Shown here: positions 1 through 4,853 of the stretch, piece after piece
Position numbering within the stretch: the first letter of the stretch is position 1
Layout: each line of letters starts with the position of its first letter
Assembly: GCF_003490935.1 (NCBI RefSeq)
Contig: NZ_QQGD01000010.1
Location: forward strand, 1 to 8,407
DNA length: 8,407 bases
Direction of reading: 5' to 3'
Source of the DNA: Haemophilus haemolyticus_M
Lineage (GTDB): Bacteria > Pseudomonadota > Gammaproteobacteria > Enterobacterales > Pasteurellaceae
Translations under genes and position numbers: made by a program
The notes under the pieces: generated by a model
What the model saw: only the letters and a program-made list of their open reading frames with translations
Database searches by the model: none
Told to the model about the DNA's origin: nothing

Positions 1-126
1 ATTAAAATATTTTAAAACAAGTCAATCAACAAGTGCCCACACAGATTGTCTGATACATTGTTAAAGAGCAAAAAACAACGACGCACGTGGAAACTTAAAT
101 ACTTCACAACAGTGCGTCGTTGTGTG
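1..126 (-). other. 5' leader of a ribosomal RNA operon (partial; 16S gene lies off the left edge)
   Basis: Read on the minus strand, this segment starts near the predicted rrn transcription start (about 126) and runs out of the window. It contains a long hairpin, then boxA (TGCTCTTTAACA), then a stretch ending in GTGTGGGC (boxC-like, 35-42). The same order is found in the E. coli rrn leader upstream of 16S rRNA. The conserved 5' end of mature 16S (GAGTTTGAT) is not present, so no mature rRNA sequence lies inside the window. boxA also occurs in 16S-23S spacers, but the strong promoter directly upstream shows that this copy is the operon leader. Confidence in the identity is high; the exact 5' end is inferred from the -10 position. 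Confidence 0.88.
59..123 (-). promoter_or_regulatory. rrn antitermination region: boxB-like hairpin plus boxA
   Basis: A perfect 12-bp inverted repeat (arms 75-86 and 112-123, stem ACAACGACGCAC) encloses a 25-nt loop. Four bases later on the minus strand comes boxA, TGCTCTTTAACA (59-70). In the E. coli rrn leader a boxB-type stem-loop likewise precedes boxA, and boxA RNA recruits NusB/NusE with NusA, NusG and SuhB to prevent Rho-dependent termination. The boxA match is exact. The hairpin's role is inferred from its position. It begins only about three bases after the predicted transcript start. Confidence 0.8.
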
Positions 127-132
127 CCGTGC

Positions 133-182
133 ATTATAGGGATTTTAAAAACCCTTGCAAGTACTTTTTGTAAAAATATTTA
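133..182 (-). promoter_or_regulatory. rrn operon promoter with AT-rich UP-like element
   Basis: On the minus strand, a -35 element TTGCAA (155-160) is separated by 16 bases from a perfect -10 TATAAT (133-138). A GC-rich discriminator (GCACGGC) follows, the usual feature of stringently controlled, ppGpp/DksA-sensitive stable RNA promoters. Upstream of the -35 lies an A/T-only-rich block (about 161-182) that fits an UP element for the RNA polymerase alpha C-terminal domain. Only one clear promoter is visible, whereas E. coli rrn operons have tandem P1 and P2. A second one could overlap gmhB but I cannot identify it. FIS sites cannot be assigned by eye. Confidence 0.85.
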
Positions 183-220
183 AAAAAATGATCTTTTGAT
201 TAAAGCGCAAGCGATTAGAA

Positions 221-238
221 CAAAATATAGATATTTTG
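221..238 (-). terminator. Weak AT-rich hairpin after gmhB
   Basis: A perfect 8-bp palindrome (CAAAATAT/ATATTTTG with a 2-nt centre) lies just past the gmhB stop codon on the minus strand and is followed by TTCT. The stem has only one G-C pair and there is no real U-tract, so it would be a poor intrinsic terminator. It may do nothing, or it may protect the 3' end. gmhB transcripts may therefore run into the rrn leader. Confidence 0.25.
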
Positions 239-240
239 AG

Positions 241-795
241 CTATTTTTTTAATCGTTTTAAAATTCTAGGAAGATCAACGATAGAATCTAACACATAATC
301 TGCTACTCTCTCGCCGTCCTCTGTTACTGGTTTACCTGTACGAACTAATACGTTCATTTTCACCTTCGCGCCAATTCCCGCTTTTAGATCTTCAACTTTA
401 TCTCCAACCATAATAGATTGCGTAGGATCGATCTTTAATTCTTTGATCGCTTGCAATAACATTCCAGATTTAGGTTTCCGGCAATCACAGTCTTCTTTAT
501 ATTCGCCTTTTCCCTCGGGATGATGTGGACAATAGTAAATACCATCCAAATCCACATCTTGTTCAGCCAATGACCAATCCATCCATTCTGTTAACTGTAA
601 AAACTGCTCTTCAGAAAAATAACCACGCGCAATTCCAGATTGATTGGTAACCAACACCAACATATATCCCATTTTCTTTAATTCTCGCAATGCATCAATC
701 GCACCATCAATAAACTTAAAGTTATCAATTTCGTGTACATAACCGTAATCAATATTTAACGTGCCATCGCGATCTAAAAAAATAGCTTTATTCAT
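241..795 (-). CDS. gmhB: D-glycero-beta-D-manno-heptose-1,7-bisphosphate 7-phosphatase
   Basis: This cytoplasmic HAD-superfamily phosphatase removes the 7-phosphate of heptose-1,7-bisphosphate during ADP-heptose synthesis for the LOS inner core. Counting from the chosen start (184 aa), motif I is DRDGT at residues 8-12 with nucleophile D8 and acid/base D10. Motif II is TNQ at 50-52. The motif IV region is VGDKVED at about 130-136. The zinc loop typical of GmhB has C89, H91, C103 and C105. An in-frame ATG eight codons upstream (to 819) exists. I prefer the ATG at 793-795 because AAAGGTAAG precedes it at good spacing and the protein then begins MNKAIFLDRDG, as in the family. It is divergent from metN and followed by an rrn promoter on the same strand, as in E. 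coli. No defect is seen. Confidence 0.93.
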   Translation of the reverse strand: MNKAIFLDRDGTLNIDYGYVHEIDNFKFIDGAIDALRELKKMGYMLVLVTNQSGIARGYFSEEQFLQLTEWMDWSLAEQDVDLDGIYYCPHHPEGKGEYKEDCDCRKPKSGMLLQAIKELKIDPTQSIMVGDKVEDLKAGIGAKVKMNVLVRTGKPVTEDGERVADYVLDSIVDLPRILKRLKK

Positions 796-829
796 TCTCT
801 TACCTTTCATATGTATCAAATTGACGAAA

Positions 830-858
830 ATTATCTATTTAATCCAGGCAATTAGCAA
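830..858 (-). promoter_or_regulatory. Candidate gmhB promoter
   Basis: On the minus strand, TTGCTA (853-858, 4/6 match to the -35 consensus) is separated by 17 bases from GATAAT (830-835, 5/6 match to the -10). This would give a leader of roughly 30 bases before the preferred gmhB start. It is the best sigma-70-like pair I found between the divergent genes. In AT-rich DNA such matches arise easily, so it stays tentative. Confidence 0.4.
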
Positions 859-902
859 ATATAACTCATAACCAATCTGTCTAAAAAAGATAATCTGACA
901 TA

Positions 903-930
903 TTGACATAGCAATCTAGACGTCTAGAAT
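903..930 (+). promoter_or_regulatory. metNIQ promoter
   Basis: A perfect -35 TTGACA (903-908) is followed after 16 bases by -10 TAGAAT (925-930, 5/6). Transcription would begin near 937, leaving a leader of about 34 bases before metN. The MetJ operator occupies the spacer and touches the -10, so repressor binding should block RNA polymerase directly. Confidence 0.75.
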
Positions 931-933
931 ACC
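910..933 (+). promoter_or_regulatory. MetJ operator (met boxes) of metNIQ
   Basis: Positions 918-925 read AGACGTCT, an exact match to the 8-bp MetJ box. The adjoining 8-mers in register are weaker: 910-917 (AGCAATCT) matches 5 of 8 and 926-933 (AGAATACC) matches 4 of 8. MetJ with S-adenosylmethionine binds as dimers to tandem 8-bp boxes, and weak neighbouring boxes are common. The position inside the promoter of a methionine importer makes this a convincing operator. Binding itself is inferred. Confidence 0.8.
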
Positions 934-970
934 GAAACAGATTTAAAAATAGCAAATAAAAAGGGCTTAT

Positions 971-2008
971 ATGGTTAAGCTAAGCAATATAACGAAGATT
1001 TTTGAGCTGCCTAGCAAGAAATTGACTGCGCTTGATAATGTCTCATTAAACATCGAAAAAGGTCAAATTTGTGGCGTAATTGGTGCATCTGGTGCAGGAA
1101 AAAGTACATTAATTCGCTGTGTGAACTTATTAGAAAAACCAACAAGTGGTTCCGTTATTGTTGATGGTGTAGAATTAACAGGACTTTCTGATCGTGAATT
1201 AGTACGTGCTCGTCGTCAAATCGGAATGATTTTTCAGCATTTCAATTTACTAAGTTCTCGCACTGTATTTGAAAACGTGGCATTACCTTTAGAATTGGAA
1301 GGTAAGCCAAAAGTAAAAATCCAAGAAAAAATCACCGCACTTTTAGAACTTGTTGGTTTAAGTGAAAAACGTGATGCTTATCCAAGTAATCTTTCTGGCG
1401 GGCAAAAACAACGTGTAGCCATTGCACGCGCCTTAGCGAGCGATCCAAAAGTCTTATTATGTGATGAAGCCACTAGCGCATTAGATCCTGCAACGACACA
1501 ATCTATTCTGAAATTATTAAAAGAAATTAACCGTACTTTAGGTATTACGATTTTGTTGATTACTCATGAAATGGAAGTTGTTAAACAGATTTGTGATCAA
1601 GTTGCCGTAATTGATCAAGGTCGCCTAGTTGAACAAGGTACTGTCGGTGAAATTTTTGCAAATCCTAAAACAGAATTAGCACAAGAGTTTATTCGTTCGA
1701 CCTTCCACATTAGTCTACCTGATGAATATTTGGAAAATCTTACTGATACGCCTAAACACAGCAAAGCGTATCCAATTATCAAATTTGAGTTTACGGGTCG
1801 CTCAGTCGATGCACCGTTACTTTCTCAGGCATCAAAAAAATTTGGTGTGGAGCTCAGTATCTTAACCTCACAAATTGATTATGCTGGAGGCGTGAAATTT
1901 GGTTATACCATTGCTGAAGTAGAAGGCGATGAAGATGCCATTACACAAACCAAAGTTTATTTAATGGAAAACAACGTGCGCGTGGAGGTGCTAGGTTATG
2001 TTCAATGA
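971..2008 (+). CDS. metN: Methionine ABC importer, ATP-binding protein
   Basis: This is the ATPase of the MetNIQ D-/L-methionine importer; it docks as a dimer on MetI at the cytoplasmic face. All ABC motifs are present in the 345 residues: Walker A GASGAGKST (38-46), Q-loop Q89, signature LSGGQ (141-145), Walker B VLLCDEAT with catalytic E166, and switch histidine H199 in ITHEME. The part from about 265 to the end (EFTGRSVDAPLLSQ, YAGGVKFG) is the C-terminal NIL domain, which binds methionine and shuts transport down when internal methionine is high. The whole chain resembles E. coli MetN and is of normal length. The ATG is preceded by AAAAAGGG. It is the first gene of the operon, under the MetJ-controlled promoter, and overlaps metI by 11 bases. 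Confidence 0.96.
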   Translation: MVKLSNITKIFELPSKKLTALDNVSLNIEKGQICGVIGASGAGKSTLIRCVNLLEKPTSGSVIVDGVELTGLSDRELVRARRQIGMIFQHFNLLSSRTVFENVALPLELEGKPKVKIQEKITALLELVGLSEKRDAYPSNLSGGQKQRVAIARALASDPKVLLCDEATSALDPATTQSILKLLKEINRTLGITILLITHEMEVVKQICDQVAVIDQGRLVEQGTVGEIFANPKTELAQEFIRSTFHISLPDEYLENLTDTPKHSKAYPIIKFEFTGRSVDAPLLSQASKKFGVELSILTSQIDYAGGVKFGYTIAEVEGDEDAITQTKVYLMENNVRVEVLGYVQ

Positions 2009-2687
2009 TTTCTTGGCAACATTCAGCCAGCAATTAACACCTCAAATGTGGGGTGTTGTCGCAACAGCAACTTATGAAACAATTTATATCAGCTTTGCAT
2101 CTACTTTACTTGCCGTAGTAGTCGGCGTGCCTGTTGGCGTATGGACTTTCTTAACTGGAAAAAATGAGATTTTACAAAATAACCGCACTCATTTCGTATT
2201 AAACACAATTATTAATATTGGGCGTTCCATTCCATTTATTATTTTGCTCTTAATCTTATTACCTCTAACACGTTTTATCGTAGGAACCGTATTAGGTACA
2301 ACGGCAGCAATTATTCCATTAAGCATTTGTGCGATGCCATTCGTTGCTCGCTTAACTGCTAATGCACTAATGGAAATTCCAAATGGTTTAACTGAAGCTG
2401 CTCAAGCAATGGGGGCAACTAAATGGCAGATTGTTCGTAAATTCTATTTGCCAGAAGCACTACCTACACTCATTAATGGCATCACGCTCACTCTAGTCAC
2501 TTTAGTTGGCTACTCTGCAATGGCGGGAACACAAGGCGGCGGTGGCTTAGGTAGCCTCGCTATCAACTACGGCGTATATCGCAATATGCCTTATGTCACT
2601 TGGGTGGCAACCATTATTATTGTGCTATTCGTTATGATTAGCCAAAAACTCGGCGATACACTGGCTAAAAAAGTGGATCATCGTTAA
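1998..2687 (+). CDS. metI: Methionine ABC importer, permease
   Basis: This is the inner-membrane permease of MetNIQ. Its 229 residues contain about five hydrophobic segments (roughly 20-50, 68-90, 93-115, 158-180 and 200-216). The cytoplasmic EAA coupling loop, which contacts MetN, is clear at about 133-156: EAAQAMGA, then I, then LPEALP. The start is fixed by a strong GGAGG (1984-1988) nine bases before the ATG, inside the metN 3' end. The reading frames overlap by 11 bases, which suggests translational coupling to metN. One degenerate uptake sequence (ACCGCACTC, 2182-2190) lies within the gene and is probably chance. Confidence 0.95.
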   Translation: MFNDFLATFSQQLTPQMWGVVATATYETIYISFASTLLAVVVGVPVGVWTFLTGKNEILQNNRTHFVLNTIINIGRSIPFIILLLILLPLTRFIVGTVLGTTAAIIPLSICAMPFVARLTANALMEIPNGLTEAAQAMGATKWQIVRKFYLPEALPTLINGITLTLVTLVGYSAMAGTQGGGGLGSLAINYGVYRNMPYVTWVATIIIVLFVMISQKLGDTLAKKVDHR

Positions 2688-2725
2688 TTAAACACAACTC
2701 TTAACTTAAACAGGAAGGAAATCCT

Positions 2726-3547
2726 ATGAAATTAAAACAACTTTTTGCAATCACTGCAATCGCATCAGCTCTCGTTTTAACAGGCTGTAAAGAAGACAAA
2801 AAACCTGAAGCTGCAGCTGCACCACTTAAAATCAAAGTCGGTGTAATGTCTGGTCCTGAGCACCAAGTTGCAGAAATTGCAGCAAAAGTCGCTAAAGAAA
2901 AATATGGTTTAGACGTTCAATTCGTTGAATTCAATGACTACGCATTACCAAATGAAGCTGTATCTAAAGGTGATTTAGATGCAAATGCAATGCAACATAA
3001 ACCTTATTTAGATGAAGATGCAAAAGCGAAAAATTTAAATAACTTAGTCATTGTGGGTAATACTTTCGTCTATCCATTAGCGGGTTATTCTAAAAAAATC
3101 AAAAATGTGAATGAATTACAAGAAGGTGCTAAAGTTGTTGTTCCTAACGATCCAACAAACCGTGGTCGTGCATTAATTCTTCTTGAAAAACAAGGTTTAA
3201 TCCAATTAAAAGATACAAATAACCTTCTTTCAACTGTATTAGATATTGTTGAAAATCCGAAAAAATTAAACATCACTGAAGTAGATACTTCTGTTGCGGC
3301 ACGTGCATTAGACGATGTTGATTTAGCTGTAGTAAACAATACTTATGCAGGTCAAGTAGGCTTAAATGCCCAAGATAACGGTGTATTTGTAGAAGATAAA
3401 GATTCTCCATATGTGAACATTATCGTTTCTCGTACCGATAACAAAGACAGCAAAACTGTTCAAGATTTCGTAAAATCTTACCAAACAGAAGAAGTTTACC
3501 AAGAAGCTAAAAAACACTTCAAAGATGGTGTTGTAAAAGGTTGGTAA
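2726..3547 (+). CDS. metQ: Methionine-binding lipoprotein (NlpA/HlpA family)
   Basis: This is the substrate-binding lipoprotein that delivers methionine to MetNI. The 273-aa precursor starts with a lipoprotein signal peptide: basic MKLKQ, a hydrophobic stretch, then lipobox LTGC (18-21), with C21 the predicted lipidated residue. Family hallmarks are GVMSGPEHQVAE (39-50), NAMQHKPYL (87-95) and VPNDPTNRGRAL (139-150). The residue after the lipid cysteine is Lys, not the Asp that retains lipoproteins in the inner membrane. An H. influenzae homologue was historically described as a 28-kDa membrane lipoprotein (HlpA), and I recall it as the same family. GGAAGG (2713-2718) precedes the ATG at 2726. 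It is the last gene of the operon, 38 bases after metI, and is followed by a strong terminator. Confidence 0.95.
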   Translation: MKLKQLFAITAIASALVLTGCKEDKKPEAAAAPLKIKVGVMSGPEHQVAEIAAKVAKEKYGLDVQFVEFNDYALPNEAVSKGDLDANAMQHKPYLDEDAKAKNLNNLVIVGNTFVYPLAGYSKKIKNVNELQEGAKVVVPNDPTNRGRALILLEKQGLIQLKDTNNLLSTVLDIVENPKKLNITEVDTSVAARALDDVDLAVVNNTYAGQVGLNAQDNGVFVEDKDSPYVNIIVSRTDNKDSKTVQDFVKSYQTEEVYQEAKKHFKDGVVKGW

Positions 3548-3573
3548 TTTCTACCGCGCTTTAATGCATTACT

Positions 3574-3601
3574 AAATCCCTTGCTGAGCAAGGGATTTTT
3601 T
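3574..3601 (+). terminator. Rho-independent terminator of metNIQ
   Basis: A perfect 11-bp stem (arms 3574-3584 and 3588-3598, core ATCCCTTGC/GCAAGGGAT) with a TGA loop runs directly into a T-run ending at 3601. It starts 26 bases after the metQ stop codon. It has every sign of an efficient intrinsic terminator on the plus strand. Confidence 0.93.
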
Positions 3602-3682
3602 ATATCTTATCTTCTACGACCAATTAATTTCCTAAAATTAAAGATCACACAAGTAACAATACCTTGATAAATTCAAGGCATG

Positions 3683-3717
3683 AAAAAACCGCACTATAGA
3701 AGTGCGGTAATTTTTTT
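3683..3717. terminator. Bidirectional terminator between metQ and nusG, made of inverted uptake sequences
   Basis: An 8-bp perfect stem, ACCGCACT (3688-3695) and AGTGCGGT (3701-3708) with a 5-nt loop, is flanked by A6 on the left and a T7 run on the right. On the minus strand the A-run becomes a U-tract right after the stem and would end secE-nusG transcription. On the plus strand the T-run would stop metNIQ read-through. The right arm contains an exact uptake signal sequence AAGTGCGGT (3700-3708); the left arm is one base off its complement. Confidence 0.88.
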
Positions 3718-3736
3718 AATTATCCTTAATCAAGGA

Positions 3737-4294
3737 TTAATGTATTTTTTCTACTTGACCAAATTCTAGTTCAACTGGTGTTGCACGACCAAAGATTGAT
3801 ACAGAAACTTTTAAGCGACCTTTTTCATAATCCACTTCTTCTACTGTACCATTAAAGTCTGCAAATGGACCTTCCGCCACACGAACTTCTTCACCAGGAT
3901 GATACTCATTGCGGTGACGTGGTTTATCTGTGGTTTGTTCTAGACGGTTTAAAATAGTATCGGCTTCTCGTTTAGAAATTGGCGCAGGTTTATCAGGTGT
4001 ACCACCAATGAATCCCATAACACGCGGAACACTTTTCACCAAATGCCATGTTTCATCATTCATTTCCATTTCTACGAGCACATAGCCAGGGAAAAACTTA
4101 CGTTCGCTTTTACGACGTTTACCTGCAACATTCTCAACAACTTCTTCAGTTGGAACTAATACTTCACCAAATTGGTCTTCCATTTGTTGCTGTTTAATGT
4201 ATTCACGCAAAGTTAAAGCCACTCGGCTTTCAAAACCAGAAAACGCCTGTAATACATACCAACGTTTTTTTGATACAGTTGTTTCTTCAGTCAT
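3737..4294 (-). CDS. nusG: Transcription termination/antitermination factor NusG
   Basis: NusG binds elongating RNA polymerase, suppresses pausing, stimulates Rho, and joins ribosomal S10 in transcription-translation coupling and rRNA antitermination. The 185-aa protein has the NGN domain (about 9-125: RWYVLQAFSGFE, then FFPGYVLVEM, then VMGFIGG) and the C-terminal KOW domain (about 134-185: GEEVRVAEGPFADFNG). F168 in SIFGRATPVEL corresponds to the E. coli Phe that contacts S10 and Rho. It starts one base after the secE stop codon, so the two are co-transcribed and probably translationally coupled. In E. coli rplK follows; here the gene is followed only by a terminator and the convergent metQ. 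Confidence 0.97.
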   Translation of the reverse strand: MTEETTVSKKRWYVLQAFSGFESRVALTLREYIKQQQMEDQFGEVLVPTEEVVENVAGKRRKSERKFFPGYVLVEMEMNDETWHLVKSVPRVMGFIGGTPDKPAPISKREADTILNRLEQTTDKPRHRNEYHPGEEVRVAEGPFADFNGTVEEVDYEKGRLKVSVSIFGRATPVELEFGQVEKIH

Positions 4295-4295
4295 T

Positions 4296-4712
4296 TTAGA
4301 ATCTCAAATCAGTTAAGAAATTAATTACTGTGACAATAATCGAATCTGTCGCCCAGAAAAATAAGGATGCAATGATTGTTACCCCAATTACGATTAATGT
4401 AGTTTGACGCGCTTCTTGGCGACTTGGCCATACCACTTTTTGCGCTTCTATTTTTGAATCTTTAAAGAATGTACGAGCTTTTGTACCTTGATTAGTAATT
4501 GCTGCAAATACAAAAGCAATCACTAACGCAATGACTACACCCACTACACGAATAGGTAATGAATATACTTTTTGGAAATAAACATTACCAATTGCAGCTG
4601 CCGCAAAAAAGACTGCGGCTAAAATCCAAAGAAGGGTATTTAATCCTTTAGATTTACCTTCTACCACCGTTTCTGGTGCATTTTTCTTTTTATCAACAAT
4701 TTCAGTTGCCAT
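4296..4712 (-). CDS. secE: Preprotein translocase subunit SecE
   Basis: SecE is the essential inner-membrane subunit that clamps SecY in the SecYEG channel. The 138-aa chain has the three-helix layout of enteric SecE. Transmembrane stretches fall at about 24-43, 54-73 and 106-131. The conserved cytoplasmic amphipathic part is KIEAQKVVWPSRQEARQTT (87-105), the family signature before the last helix. Many bacteria have a single-helix SecE, so the three-helix form fits a gammaproteobacterium. It is slightly longer than my recollection of E. coli SecE (127 aa), with the extra residues in the N-terminal tail. The Shine-Dalgarno signal is modest (CGGATT upstream). It has its own promoter and is followed after one base by nusG. 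Confidence 0.96.
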   Translation of the reverse strand: MATEIVDKKKNAPETVVEGKSKGLNTLLWILAAVFFAAAAIGNVYFQKVYSLPIRVVGVVIALVIAFVFAAITNQGTKARTFFKDSKIEAQKVVWPSRQEARQTTLIVIGVTIIASLFFWATDSIIVTVINFLTDLRF

Positions 4713-4767
4713 AAATTGAATCCGTTATTTACTTAGGAAAATAAGAATAAAGTTATAAGAACGTGCG

Positions 4768-4796
4768 ATTGTAGCATTTTCTTTTCGCCTTGCCTA
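4768..4796 (-). promoter_or_regulatory. secE-nusG promoter (extended -10)
   Basis: On the minus strand an extended -10, TGC-TACAAT (TACAAT at 4768-4773, TGC at 4774-4776), lies 17 bases downstream of a weak -35 TAGGCA (4791-4796, 4/6). The sequence after the -10 is CGCACG, a GC-rich discriminator in an otherwise AT-rich spacer. The leader to secE would be about 50 bases. The extended -10 compensates for the weak -35. Confidence 0.65.
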
Positions 4797-4814
4797 TTGA
4801 AAATCATCAAGCAA

Positions 4815-4853
4815 AATAGAAAACATAAGGAAAAACAACCGCACTTTTCTATT
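4815..4853 (-). repeat. Uptake signal sequence inside an AT-rich inverted repeat after clpX
   Basis: An exact uptake sequence, ACCGCACTT on the plus strand (4838-4846), lies next to the clpX stop. Read on the minus strand it continues T-G-TTTTT-CCTTAT-G-TTTTC, which fits the two phased AT-rich segments of the extended Haemophilus uptake motif. The region is bracketed by a perfect 9-bp repeat, AATAGAAAA (4815-4823) and TTTTCTATT (4845-4853), with a 21-nt loop. That stem holds a single G-C pair and has no proper U-tract, so it is a doubtful terminator. No better one exists between clpX and secE. Confidence 0.8.

Noticed and set aside
796..819. Upstream in-frame ATG adding eight residues to gmhB
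   Set aside because: It would place the ribosome site AAAGGTAAG inside the coding region, and the extra MIHMKGKR is not expected before the conserved MNKAIFLDRDG start.
2182..2190. ACCGCACTC in metI as an uptake sequence
   Set aside because: It has one mismatch to the 9-mer, lies in coding sequence, and is plausibly a chance match.
3085..3339. 84-codon open frame on the minus strand inside metQ
   Set aside because: It is antisense to a well-supported gene, has no ribosome site and no recognisable product.
3662..3678. Small inverted repeat CCTTGA/TCAAGG between metQ and nusG
   Set aside because: The 6-bp stem has no U-tract on either strand and lies between two much better terminators.
3722..3737. 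Inverted repeat ATCCTT/AAGGAT at the nusG stop codon
   Set aside because: It is a weak 6-bp stem with no adjoining U-tract; the inverted uptake-sequence hairpin just beyond explains termination.
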